From NVTR01 sp965237505 (GTDB lineage Bacteria; Pseudomonadota; Alphaproteobacteria; Rhodobacterales; Rhodobacteraceae): 64,000 bases of DNA. Below the pieces are notes generated by a model. That model was not told where the DNA came from. It saw only the letters and a program-made list of their open reading frames with translations, and made no database searches. Location: assembly GCA_965237505.1 (NCBI GenBank), contig CBDEFR010000009.1, positions 496,001 through 560,000 on the forward strand. Direction: 5' to 3'. Shown one piece after another: positions 1 through 9,001 of this stretch (position 1 is its first letter; each line of letters begins with the position of its first letter). Both the position numbers and the translations under genes were made by a program.

Positions 1-309
1 TATGAGAGCCTGCCCTTCGATCATGAGACGGTCACGCACTCGCTCTCCGAGTATGTCCGGGGCGATGTCCACACCAACGGCATCGAGTCCCTGTGGTCGA
101 TGATGAAGCGCGCCCACAAGAGCACCTTCCACAAGCTCTCTCCGAAGCATCTTGACCGCTATGTGCAAGAGTTCGGGGGCCGTCACAATCTCCGCGACGA
201 AGACACCATCGACATCATGGCCGCTGTCGCTTCCGGCATGGACGGGAAGCGCCTCCGCTACCGGGATTTGATCGCCGATAACGGGCTGGCGAGCGGGGCG
301 CGGTCGTGA
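1..309 (+). CDS. IS1595-family transposase, C-terminal part (runs off left edge)
   Basis: The reading frame is open from base 1 and ends at 309. The visible ~102 residues contain the end of an ISXO2-like DDE domain: H-T-N-G-I-E-S-L-W, then a conserved tail with K-R-A-H-K-S-T-F-H and the C-terminal D-L-I-A-D-N-G-L. This N-G-x-E-S-x-W block with the catalytic Glu is typical of IS1595-group transposases. The N-terminal zinc ribbon and first Asp residues lie outside the window. Three small ORFs follow with overlapping stop/start codons, so this looks like an IS1595 element with passenger genes. A second, different IS1595 element sits at 45666-46773. Confidence 0.85.
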   Translation, partial: YESLPFDHETVTHSLSEYVRGDVHTNGIESLWSMMKRAHKSTFHKLSPKHLDRYVQEFGGRHNLRDEDTIDIMAAVASGMDGKRLRYRDLIADNGLASGARS

Positions 310-392
310 GTGAGCCGTTGAAAATCATCGCTGGCGCGTCGGACAAGACGCGCCAGATTGGGAAGGTTTTTTCACCCAGAGACGACGAATGA
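306..392 (+). CDS. 28-codon ORF overlapping the IS1595 transposase end
   Basis: A GTG at 306 overlaps the transposase stop (GTGA) and reads 28 codons beginning S-E-P-L-K-I-I-A-G-A, ending in a TGA that overlaps the next ATG (ATGA at 389-392). The start resembles, from memory, the first residues of proteins often found beside IS1595 transposases, but the rest is missing, so it may be a truncated passenger or only a coupling ORF. The chained overlaps suggest translational coupling. Function unknown. Confidence 0.35.
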   Translation: MSEPLKIIAGASDKTRQIGKVFSPRDDE

Positions 393-844
393 GCGTCGCA
401 GAAATCATCGCTCAGGTTAAGCCGCTGGCGGCTGAATACTACCGACTAACGGGAAAACCTCTCGGTGCTACTGGGGAGATCGGCGAGTGCGAAGTTGCGC
501 GTCTGCTTGATCTAACACTCGTCGATGCGAGAACACCTGGATATGATGCGACTGATCGTTCAGGCGAACGGCGTTATCAGATCAAGACTCGTTCATTGGG
601 TACAGCGGCGCGTAAAAAAACACAAAGCACCGGCAAAATGGACATAGACAAAGATTGGGATGCAGTGCTTTTGGCCCTTATGAACGAAAGCTTTGAGATG
701 CAGGAAATATGGGAGGCAGACCGAGCCGATGTAGAACGCGAGCTGAAACGACCGGGCAGCAAGGGGCGTTTCATGAACGAACGATACCAACTGTCCTTAT
801 CGAAGTTCCAGGAAATCGGGTGCCTGCGCTACCCCACGAGGTGA
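389..844 (+). CDS. hypothetical passenger protein, possible nuclease-like fold
   Basis: 151 residues from ATG 389, coupled to the preceding ORF by an ATGA overlap. The middle holds G-E-I-G-E, then A-R-T-P-G-Y-D and R-Y-Q-I-K-T-R. An E, a D and a Q-I-K in that order are what restriction-endonuclease-like (DUF6998-type) small proteins show, so a PD-(D/E)xK-like fold is possible. No signal peptide or membrane segment is evident. Lower GC in this ORF than in the flanking host genes supports mobile origin. I cannot assign a function. Confidence 0.55.
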   Translation: MSVAEIIAQVKPLAAEYYRLTGKPLGATGEIGECEVARLLDLTLVDARTPGYDATDRSGERRYQIKTRSLGTAARKKTQSTGKMDIDKDWDAVLLALMNESFEMQEIWEADRADVERELKRPGSKGRFMNERYQLSLSKFQEIGCLRYPTR

Positions 845-1041
845 ACGATTGGGGGAGTCACCGCATTAGAATAAAGCCTGCACCGAACCCCAGCGAGGTC
901 GAAATCGTGCACCCGTCCCATCAGCCGAGCAAGGCTGAGTTGGAGGAAGACATGCGTGTTAGCGCCACGTTCGAGAAGGCGGTTGACGCGCTCACACGGC
1001 CTGTCCGCATCCGCTACATCGATAGTCCGAAGCCTGCCTGA
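841..1041 (+). CDS. small hypothetical passenger protein (66 aa)
   Basis: A GTG at 841 overlaps the upstream stop as GTGA, and the frame runs to 1041. The protein has a basic stretch R-I-R-I-K-P-A-P, then V-E-I-V-H-P-S-H-Q-P-S-K-A-E-L-E-E-D and ends P-V-R-I-R-Y-I-D. It is the last ORF of the chained set behind the IS1595 transposase. An ATG at 709 in the same frame would overlap the previous gene completely, so the coupled GTG is preferred. Function unknown. Confidence 0.5.
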   Translation: MNDWGSHRIRIKPAPNPSEVEIVHPSHQPSKAELEEDMRVSATFEKAVDALTRPVRIRYIDSPKPA

Positions 1042-1173
1042 TGGATGGGTTTCGGCACTTTCCTAAATTATCCCCAAAAAGTAAGCACCAGCGGACGTTT
1101 TGACACAAGATCATTGCGATTTGACCGACAGGCGCTGGCTTCAGACACGATAACCGCAATACCCGGCAGAATA

Positions 1174-2381
1174 TCAGCCCGGCAACATGCCTCGCAGGCG
1201 CTCTGATCTGCGCCGCAACATCTCGAGCGACGCCAGCAACATGATCGACAGCGCCACCAGGATCGTGGCCACCGCCAGTATCGTCGGGCTGATCTGCTCG
1301 CGCAGCCCGATGAACATTTGCCAGGGCAGGGTTTTCTGCGCGGCTGATCCGACAAACAGGACCACAACCACCTCGTCAAACGAGGTGATGAAGGCGAACA
1401 GCGCCCCTGAAATCACCCCCGGCAGGATCAGCGGCATCTGGACCTTGAAAAACGTCCTGAGCGGGCCGGCGCCCATGTTGGCCGAGGCACAGGTCAGGGA
1501 ATTATCAAAGCCTACAAGCGTCGCCGTCACCGTGATGATGACGAACGGGATGCCCAGGACTGCATGGGCCAGAACCACTTTGACGTAACCGACAAAGCCT
1601 TTGCTCAGACCAAGGGTGCCTTCCATCCAGTTGCCAAGGGTTGAATAAAAGAAAAACATGCCGGTGGCCGAGATTATCAGGGGCACGATCATCGGCGAGA
1701 TCAGGATCGCCATGATCGCCCGTTTGAACGGCACATGGGACTGGCTGAGGCCAACGGCTGCAAGCGTTCCGAGGCTGACCGAAATGATCGTGGCGAGCGG
1801 GGCGATAATGATCGAATTCTTCAGCGACCGCTGCCAGCTCTCGTTTGAGAAGAAGTCCTGATAATGTTTGAGCGAATAGCCCTCGGCCTTGAATTGCAGC
1901 ATTTCCGGCGTGAAGGTAAAGAAGTCCTGGGCATTGAAGCTCAGCGGCATCACCACCACGATTGGTGCGATCAAAAAGAAAAACACCAGCCCGCAGATAA
2001 TCCGAAACCCGTGGTGCCAGAACACCTGTCCGGCGGTGGCATAGGGCGGCACGTGCTGGCGGTAGCGCCCTTCACCGATCCAGTAGATGAACCAGCCAAA
2101 AAGATAGCCAAATATCGCGCCAACCACCAACCCGGGCAGGCCCGCAAACAGCCCGCCGATCACCACCAGCCCAACGCTGGTCCCCCAGCGCGCCAGCCGC
2201 TCGGGAATTTCAAAATTCATGAACGCATAGGCCAGCCCGACCAACAGTGCGGCGCCAACCACAATCCCGATCAACGTGTTGCCTGCGTCGTGCCGACCAG
2301 CTGGCCCCCAAAGGCGCCAGCCAATGCCACGATGGGCAGAACGAAGGACATCGGCTTTCTGGATATCGGGGTAATCGCCAT
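1174..2381 (-). pseudogene. ABC transporter permease, PotC-like, frameshifted near the N-terminus
   Basis: Inner-membrane permease of a polyamine-type ABC importer. The long frame (2274 down to 1174) carries two early membrane segments, then the usual BPD_transp_1 domain with the coupling motif A-N-M-G-A-G-P-L-R-T-F-F and P-G-V-I-S-G-A-L-F-A-F. The natural start is ATG 2381, six bases after the upstream permease stop. From there about 35 residues (M-A-I-T-P-I-S-R-K-P...) are read before a TGA at 2271-2273. The body continues in another frame, so a one-base indel lies near 2275-2285. Translation could only restart at weak codons such as TTG 2274. Together with lesions in the ATPase and binding-protein genes this indicates a dead operon, unless the indel is a sequencing error. 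Confidence 0.8.
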
Positions 2382-2387
2382 GACCTG

Positions 2388-3659
2388 TTATCCCAGCTTG
2401 ACGTTGTCGATGCCGACGATGCGGTCGTAGGCGTAGTAAAGGATCATCACCACCGCCAATAGAATCGCCCCAAGCGCTGCCGCCAACCCCCAGTTCAGCG
2501 AACTGGAAATGTGGAACGCAATCCGGTTGGAAATGAATGTGCCGGTGTTGCCGCCGACGATTTCCGGAGTGATGTAATAGCCAATCGACAGACTGAACAC
2601 CAGGATCGACCCCGCCCCGATCCCCGGCACAGATTGCGGAAAATACACCCGCCAGAACGCCGTCCAGTCGGTCGCCCCCAGCGACTTCGCCGCCCGCACA
2701 TACGTCACCGGAATAGTCTGCATCACCGAATACATCGGCAAAATCATGAACGGCAGCAGGATATGGGTCATGGCAACAATGGTGCCAAACTGGTTGTTGA
2801 TCATCGCCAATCGGGAGTCATCTGCCACCAGCCCGAGCCAGACCAGCGTGTCGTTGATCACGCCTTGCTGTTGCAGCATCACCTTCCAGGCCGAGGTGCG
2901 CACCAAAAGCGATGTCCAAAACGGCAGCAGCACCAGGATCATCAGCAGGTTGGAGGTGCGCATCGGCAATGTCGCCAGCAAAAATGCAATTGGGTAACCC
3001 AGAAAGATGCAGCTGAAAGTGATCACCAGCGACATGAACAGCGTGCGTTTGAACAGCTTGATGTAAAGCCGCTGATTTTCCGGCCGGGCCTCGGTGCCAT
3101 CGTCGCTTATCCGGCGGTCTACGGCGTTCAGGAAATATCCGGTAGTGTAGGGCGGCGAAAATGTCTGGATGACTTTCCAAATCTCAACATCGCCCCAGCC
3201 GTCGTGGACATCGATGAAACGCTCCTTGAACGGCAGGCCATCTTCAAGATCCCATTTTATTATCTGTCGACCGCTGCGCCGCAACAGCGATGACATTCCG
3301 GTTTTTTCGTAGTTCAGGCGCGAGCCAAGCCGTGTATGTCGCTTAGCTTCAATCGCGATTTGCAAGTCATGCGCGAGCGCATCAAAAACCGCTTCCTCAG
3401 GAAGCTCGCCGCTGGTCGCATCCCAGCTTGCCAACGCCATGACCGTCAGGGGGATCGTGTCCGATACAATCTGGTTTCTAACCGATCGTAACAACATATC
3501 CCCAATCGGCACTACAAATGTAAGCAGCACGAACAAAAGAAGTGGAGCAACTAGAAGAAGCGCGCGGGTTTTCTGCCGACGCAGCGCGCGGGCAAGGCTG
3601 CGCTTTAACGGCGTGCCGTCGGCGGCCAGTACCGGGCCCGTTTCCGTCGCGTCGCTCAT
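2388..3659 (-). CDS. ABC transporter permease, PotB-like
   Basis: 423-residue inner-membrane permease. One membrane segment at about residues 33-53 is followed by a long periplasmic insert (about 55-205) and then a C-terminal BPD_transp_1 block with five or so helices. The EAA-type coupling loop is A-A-K-S-L-G-A-T-D-W near residue 319, followed by F-P-Q-S-V-P-G-I. The gene sits between the binding-protein gene and the second permease on the same strand, as in spermidine/putrescine importers. This is the only member of the transporter set with an intact frame. The substrate is inferred from family resemblance only. Confidence 0.85.
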   Translation of the reverse strand: MSDATETGPVLAADGTPLKRSLARALRRQKTRALLLVAPLLLFVLLTFVVPIGDMLLRSVRNQIVSDTIPLTVMALASWDATSGELPEEAVFDALAHDLQIAIEAKRHTRLGSRLNYEKTGMSSLLRRSGRQIIKWDLEDGLPFKERFIDVHDGWGDVEIWKVIQTFSPPYTTGYFLNAVDRRISDDGTEARPENQRLYIKLFKRTLFMSLVITFSCIFLGYPIAFLLATLPMRTSNLLMILVLLPFWTSLLVRTSAWKVMLQQQGVINDTLVWLGLVADDSRLAMINNQFGTIVAMTHILLPFMILPMYSVMQTIPVTYVRAAKSLGATDWTAFWRVYFPQSVPGIGAGSILVFSLSIGYYITPEIVGGNTGTFISNRIAFHISSSLNWGLAAALGAILLAVVMILYYAYDRIVGIDNVKLG

Positions 3660-4024
3660 GTTGCCCCCGTTAGAATACGATATTCAGGTCATCAGCCTGA
3701 TGGGTGAGAAGGGCCGAACCGGCCCGTCTCGGTATTTTGTAAATTGCGATTATTGTGCCAGCCACGCCTGGAATTTTGCGTCGATGTCGTCGCGGAAGTC
3801 GGCCCAAAACTCGTAGTTATAAAGGAACGTGTTCTTGGCGTTGGCCGGGGCTGTCGGCATATGCGGATTCATGTCGATACCCAGTTCTGCGTGTTTGCCA
3901 ACCAACGGTGCGGACGACAGGCGTGCAGGCCCATAGGAAATGTACTTGGCCTGATCTGCCAGACGCTGGGTGTCTGTGGCGAACATGATGTAGTCCAGCG
4001 CACGCGCTTCGCGTTCCGGGCTTA

Positions 4025-4956
4025 GTGTCTGATCCAAAACTAATTGAGTGATTTCAGCGAGTTGTGATTCAATCGGATTGATAAGATTCGAGGGAGATCA
4101 CAATGGCCTGGACGGAAACCACTCGCGCCCGATATGAACGGCATTCGGGACGCTATGCAAGCGATTTAACTGATCAGGAATGGGGTTTGATCGCGCCATT
4201 CCTGCCGCCGTCTAAAACAACAGGTCGTCCGCGCAGCACGGCGATGCGCGATGTTCTGGATGCCATTTTGTACATCGCCAGCGACGGGTGTGCGTGGCGT
4301 ATGCTGCCCAATGATTTCCCGCCAGTGTCCACCGTGCGCTACTATTTCTATGGCTGGCGCAACGATGGCATCTTTGAAGTGATCAGCCATTTTCTGGTGG
4401 CGACGGCGCGCGAGTTTCATGGCAAGAAGCCCGGCCCCACCGCTGGTGTCATTGATAGCCAGACCATAAAAACAACGGAAAGCGGTGGCATTTCGAGCTA
4501 TGACGCGGGCAAGAAAACCAAGGGCCGCAAGCGCCACATTGTCACCGACACGCTCGGGTTTATGGTTGGGTTGGTCGTGCATAGCGCCGGTATTCAAGAC
4601 CGTGATGGCGCACCGGAAGTGTTGAAATCCATCCGGTATTCCCATCCAAACTTGCGCCATATCTTTGCGGATGGCGGTTATGCCGGACCAAAGCTGCGCG
4701 ACGCTCTTGAAGGCATCGGTGACTGGACAATCCAGATCGTCAAGCGCTTCGACACTGCGGAAGGCTTCGAAGTCATTCCCAGAAGATGGGTCGTCGAGCG
4801 CACCTTCGCATGGCTCAACCGCTGCCGGCGATTGGCCAAAGATTGGGAAAAATCCATCGCAAGTTCACAGGCATGGATACTCGTTGCACATATCAGAACC
4901 CTCACGCGTAAAATTGCAAGGCATTGTAATCATGCGTAGAGTTTTGAATCAGACAC
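4025..4956 (+). mobile_element. IS5-family insertion sequence (IS1031-like), copy 1
   Basis: 932 bp with terminal inverted repeats GTGTCTGATCCAAAACT (left) and, on the other strand, GTGTCTGATTCAAAACT (right). TTA flanks both sides (4022-4024, 4957-4959), fitting the TNA targets of IS1031-like elements. One transposase gene fills it. Copies 2-4 are at 14246, 25586 and 63362, and all four have CTTA immediately left of the GTGTCTG end. Confidence 0.93.
4103..4939 (+). CDS. IS5-family transposase (278 aa)
   Basis: Full-length DDE transposase with an N-terminal DUF4096-type region (L-T-D-Q-E-W-G-L-I-A-P-F-L-P), the first catalytic Asp in G-V-I-D-S-Q-T-I-K, the second in F-A-D-G-G-Y-A-G, and the Glu in R-R-W-V-V-E-R-T-F-A-W-L-N-R. 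No internal stop. Compared with copy 2 it differs at a few residues (for example S-D-G-C versus S-A-G-C), so the copies are recent. It is probably an active element and the cause of the binding-protein disruption. Confidence 0.93.
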   Translation: MAWTETTRARYERHSGRYASDLTDQEWGLIAPFLPPSKTTGRPRSTAMRDVLDAILYIASDGCAWRMLPNDFPPVSTVRYYFYGWRNDGIFEVISHFLVATAREFHGKKPGPTAGVIDSQTIKTTESGGISSYDAGKKTKGRKRHIVTDTLGFMVGLVVHSAGIQDRDGAPEVLKSIRYSHPNLRHIFADGGYAGPKLRDALEGIGDWTIQIVKRFDTAEGFEVIPRRWVVERTFAWLNRCRRLAKDWEKSIASSQAWILVAHIRTLTRKIARHCNHA

Positions 4957-5892
4957 TTAGACCTGTGGGAATGATCCAGCCGTCAAGGTCGAACACCTGG
5001 GCGTCCCAAAGCATTGCAACGGGCTGACCCTGCTCTTCGATCACACTGAACAAACGGCCGTTATAGGTGGACCCCATGACGACTTCGCCATCGGCCAGCA
5101 GCTGCGGTGTATCTGCTCCGGCCGACCACCAGATGACACTGTCCTTGATGGTGTTAAGTTTGGCCAATGCCTGTTCCTGACCTGCGTCGGTATCCAGCAC
5201 GTCATATATATCATCCTTGGCGACGCCATCATAAAGCAATGCCCATTCCATATTGTTGATCGGGCGCTTTTCAAGCGAGCGCTTGCCTGGATAGGCTTCC
5301 AGATCAAAGATTGCACATATATTGGTTGGCGGCGTGTCACCAACCAGATCGGTGCGATAGCCAAACGTTGTCGAATACACGATATTCGGAATAAAGCATT
5401 CCGACACGATCAGATCGCCGAAAACTACAGACGCCTTGGTGCCGTCCGGGGCATCGGCAAGTTGTGTATCCGGGTCGATGACCAGGGCCAGACCTTCGTC
5501 GCACAGGCGGATCGCGTCAGATGCAACCACGTCAACAACATCCCATGTCACGTTGCCGGCTTCGTTCATCGCCCGCAGTTTGGCTACGGCTTCGTTAGAG
5601 CTTTCATCGTTGATGATTGTGACGCCAGTCATAGCTGTATACGGTTCGTGATACGCTAAAAGCTGCGACTTTGAATAGGCGCCGCCCCAGGATATGATCG
5701 TCAGCTCGTCAGCCATGTGGGCGGCTGCGAATGACATTCCGGCGGCCAGGCTAAGTGCCGTCGCGCCAAGAATTGGTTTCATCAGTTTCATTGTTTTCTC
5801 CATGTTGGGCCCGGTTTAGTTTTGTCTGGTGATGCCAGTGGGCATGAAACAACACCATGTTTGTGCCGTCGTTGAAGACGGCAGCAGCGCGC

Positions 5893-6993
5893 CTAAGCGT
5901 CCAGCGCGCGGTAATCTGCGGCCAACCATCCGATTTCGATGATTTCGCCTGGGTTTAGTCGCACCTGGTCGGGTGCGTTTCGGGTCTTGACGATAAAGTC
6001 GTCATTTCCGGCAACTTTTAGCCGGGTGCGGAAAATGTCGCCCATATAGATGAATTCAAGAACTTCAGCCTGTAAGGTGTGAGCATCCACTTGCAGGCGG
6101 GCTTTGTTGAATTCAACCCGCTCGGGGCGAATTGAAACCAAGGTGCGTTCACCGGCCTTGCTGACATTCACCGGTTTGGCATCAATCAGCCCGCCACCGT
6201 CGAGCTTAACCAGGGCCACACCGTTTTTGATTTCCTTCACAACACCGTCAAAGGTGTTGTTCTCGCCAATAAATTGGGCCACGAAACTGTTTCTTGGTTC
6301 CTCGTAGAGGATGTCTGGCGGGTCAAGTTGCTGGATGCGCCCGTCTTCAAACACCGCCACCCGGTCTGACATTGTCAGAGCTTCGGTTTGATCGTGGGTC
6401 ACATAGCCCACGGTGATACCCAGATTGTCGGCAATCGCCTTGATCTCGAACTGCATGTGCTCGCGAAGCTGCTTGTCGAGCGCCCCGAGCGGCTCGTCCA
6501 TCAGCACCAGGTCGGCCTCGAACACCAGTGCGCGGGCCAGAGCAATGCGTTGCTGCTGCCCGCCGGAGAGTTGCGCCGGACGCCGTCCGCCGAACGATCC
6601 CATCTGAACCATGTCCAACGCACGCTGGACTTTCTTTTTGCGCTCATCTTTGCCGATCTTGCGCACTTCCAGCGGAAACGACAGGTTTTCGGCGACCGTC
6701 ATGTGCGGAAACAGGGCGTAGTTCTGAAACACCATGCCGATGCCGCGTTTGTGCGGAGAAATGTTGTTGATCGAGACCCCGCCCAACAGGATTTCGCCAT
6801 GAGTGGCGGGTTCAAATCCGGCCAGCATCATCAGACACGTGGTCTTGCCAGACCCGGACGGCCCGAGCATGGTCAGAAATTCGCCTTTGCCAATCGACAG
6901 ATTCAGGTCTTTTACAACCAGCGTTTCGCCGTCGTAACTTTATTGCACACGATCAAAGACGACGAAACCGTCGTCCTTTGTTGTCCCGGTCAA
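5893..6993 (-). pseudogene. ABC transporter ATP-binding protein, PotA-like, with early nonsense codon
   Basis: Cytoplasmic ATPase of the polyamine-type importer. The body has Walker A G-P-S-G-S-G-K-T-T, Q-loop F-Q-N-Y-A-L-F-P-H, signature L-S-G-G-Q-Q-Q-R, Walker B L-V-L-M-D-E-P-L, the H-loop T-H-D, and a TOBE-like C-terminus. The likely start is TTG 6993, with GGGAGG five bases ahead. Codon 18 is TAA (6940-6942), where the family would have a lysine or similar before S-Y-D-G-E-T-L-V-V. The frame on both sides is the same, so this is a point nonsense mutation. Restart at ATG 6870 would keep Walker A but lose the first beta strands and the A-loop Tyr, so activity is unlikely. Confidence 0.85.
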
Positions 6994-7124
6994 GGCATCC
7001 TCCCAGTATCCCCGTTTGGCCTCTCGCCAATTCCCATTATGCAATCACATCTGCCGCCAATAATCGACGCTCACAAACCGCAATACGACTGCGACGGTTT
7101 ATCTGAATTTTGCGACAAACCGTT

Positions 7125-7480
7125 TTAGCTCAGCACAAATTCAATTGCGTTCCTGGTCTTGCCGACGATTTCATCTGCATCGTCCCGAGTCAGGCAATAA
7201 GGCGGCGCAAAGCCCAGGAAATCACTTTGCGGCATGGCCCGCCCAATGACGCCTTCGCCCAGTAGAGCTGCCGCGATATGCGGCCCGATTTTCTGGTTTG
7301 GGTTAACGATTTGTCGACTGTCCCGTCTTTTACAAATTCCACTATCCATACCATGCCTTCGCCGCGAATAGTTCACGACCAAACACGCTGCTCAGACGGC
7401 CAAATCCGGCCACAACTTCATTGGCCATTCCAGTATTGCCAGCATGGATGTTGTCGAAGATCCTGCCAGCGCGTAGGTGA
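7125..7480 (-). pseudogene. class III aminotransferase, C-terminal remnant
   Basis: The last ~55 residues (N-Q-K-I-G-P-H-I-A-A-A-L-L, then G-V-I-G-R-A-M-P-Q, G-F-A-P-P-Y-C-L-T-R and a final helix) match the C-terminus of PLP-dependent omega-type aminotransferases. Just upstream, E-G-M-V-W-I-V-E-F-V-K-D-G is in a different frame, so an indel lies near 7295-7305. Farther upstream only scraps remain and the PLP-binding core is absent. It lies on the same strand as the polyamine-type ABC genes, a common pairing for polyamine catabolism. Confidence 0.75.
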
Positions 7481-8394
7481 TGGCAATGACGTTCAAATCG
7501 CCGATTGCATATCTGCGCACCCACTGGGCGGGCCAACAGGGGCTGGGCTGGTCGTTCTGGGTTAATCTTGTGGCGCTCCGGGCGGCGATATCTTTTGGCC
7601 ACGAAATTCTGTCGCCGTCCGAGCCAACCGACCTCACGGCTTACAAAGCGCAGCTGTTGGCGCTTGGGGTTTTTGTTCACGTCCTGGTTCTGGTCTGGCA
7701 GGTTGTGGGCGTGCTGCGGGCCGCGGAGCAGCATATTCGCGGGCTGGGCTCGGTCACCAACACCTGGGGGGCGCAGCTTGGCATTCTGGTGGCGTTTTGG
7801 GTGGCGCTGTCGGACATGTGGGGGGTGTGGATCCTGACGCTGCCGGTTGTTGAAGAAGAGCTGTTCACCGACCGCATGGATCGTGAACATGCCAGCCGGT
7901 ATGAGTTGATCCTGTCAGACGACGGCACATCGTTGATTTTTAGCGGTGATATTGAGTTGGGCGTGACCAAGGCAGTCACGGCGCTGATTGCGGAGAACCC
8001 GCTCGTTCAGACCGTGGTGCTGACCAGCGATGGCGGCAATATTTTTGAAGCCCGCGGCCTGGTAAAACTGGTGCGTGACGCCAGATTGGACACGCGGGTG
8101 TCGGGCACTTGCAGCTCGGCCTGTACTGTCGTCTTCATTGGCGGTCTGTCGCGGCAAATCGAGGTCGGCGCGCGGCTTGGGTTTCACCAATACCGCGTTG
8201 ATGCAGGCTATAGCGTCACTATCGTCGATCCGCGCGCGGAAGAAGCCCGTGACCGGGCATTGTTTGAAGCAGCGGGCGTGGCGGAATGGTTTCTGGATCG
8301 CGCCTATCTGGAGCCACCGGAAAACATCTGGTTTCCAAGCCGCGAACAGATGCAAGATGCCGGTGTCATAACCGCGGGTTCAGGTGCTGATTGA
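7480..8394 (+). CDS. membrane protein with periplasmic ClpP/crotonase-like domain (COG3904-like)
   Basis: About 304 residues. Three hydrophobic segments at about 25-42, 60-82 and 97-120 are followed by a soluble domain with V-V-L-T-S-D-G-G-N-I near 180, G-T-C-S-S-A-C-T-V-V-F-I-G-G near 211, and L-G-F-H-Q-Y. This S-x-C-x-S-A-C pattern with a downstream His resembles the ClpP-like serine-hydrolase fold of COG3904 proteins, which are periplasmic with unknown substrates. Start codons at GTG 7477, ATG 7480 and ATG 7486 are all possible. The gene overlaps the 3' scrap of the aminotransferase remnant on the other strand. The frame is intact, so it may be functional. Confidence 0.72.
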   Translation: MAMTFKSPIAYLRTHWAGQQGLGWSFWVNLVALRAAISFGHEILSPSEPTDLTAYKAQLLALGVFVHVLVLVWQVVGVLRAAEQHIRGLGSVTNTWGAQLGILVAFWVALSDMWGVWILTLPVVEEELFTDRMDREHASRYELILSDDGTSLIFSGDIELGVTKAVTALIAENPLVQTVVLTSDGGNIFEARGLVKLVRDARLDTRVSGTCSSACTVVFIGGLSRQIEVGARLGFHQYRVDAGYSVTIVDPRAEEARDRALFEAAGVAEWFLDRAYLEPPENIWFPSREQMQDAGVITAGSGAD

Positions 8395-8836
8395 GACGCC
8401 GGTGCCACTTGATATCAGTTCACGTTTGGCTATTGCTTGGCCTGGATTGGGCAAGAACCTGGCCAAAACAGATAATCAGACCGGACCGGCCCAGTTGACC
8501 AGCACCAGCCCGGCCCGGTTCAGCGCGACGGAATATCAATGCCGCCCGTCGTTCACCCGCGCGGCAATGGCCGAGGCTGGGCAGCCCCGGGGAGCGCAAG
8601 AACCAGCTGGCGGCCTAGATCACCGCAGCCGCGCTGATGGGCGTTGGCGAAGATTGCGGCGATTACCCGGCGATTGTGCCGCTGATGCCCAATGGTTCAG
8701 ATGCGGCGGCGTCGCATCTGACGTGGCATGGCGATGTCATGGGGACCGGCGAGGTCGCCATTTTTGAACGGTCGGGGTGCTGCCGCCGGTATCACACACC
8801 GCTTTGCCGAACAGTGTTCCTGGGGCCCCTGCCCGA
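8395..8836 (+). other. degraded region without a recognisable gene
   Basis: About 440 bases between the ClpP-like gene and the recognisable argE remnant. Frames are broken and no protein family is apparent. A fragment reading E-D-C-G-D-Y-P-A-I-V-P-L-M-P-N-G lies in the same frame as the argE tail but does not look like ArgE to me. It is probably decayed coding sequence belonging to the lost N-terminal part of argE or its neighbour. Confidence 0.5.
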
Positions 8837-9001
8837 CCGTTTCAAAACCGCCGAGGCGGCCATGCTGGAAGGTCTGGAACCGATGGAGGACAACGCCGCC
8901 CGCGATCTGGTGGCCGAACTGACCGGCGCAATTGGAACCGATCTGGTGTCGTTTGGAACCGAGGCCGGGCTGTTTCAATCGCACGGCGTGGCGGCGATTC
9001 A

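Larger units (their letters stand above)
3750..5791 (-). pseudogene. ABC transporter periplasmic substrate-binding protein (polyamine type), split by IS5
   Basis: The N-terminal part (5791 to 4957) begins with a signal peptide (M-K-L-M-K-P-I-L-G-A-T-A-L-S-L-A-A-G) ending near A-A-A-H, then I-I-S-W-G-G-A-Y-S, typical of PotD/PotF-like proteins. The C-terminal part (4024 to 3750) resumes at S-P-E-R-E-A-R-A-L-D-Y-I. An IS5 element at 4025-4956 separates them, flanked by TTA duplications. Removing the element and one TTA restores P-T-G-L-S-P-E-R in frame with no lost residue. I chose the start at 5791 because GGAG lies just upstream; an in-frame ATG at 5803 is the alternative. As it stands the protein ends about 280 residues in and would not bind ligand normally. 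Confidence 0.88.
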
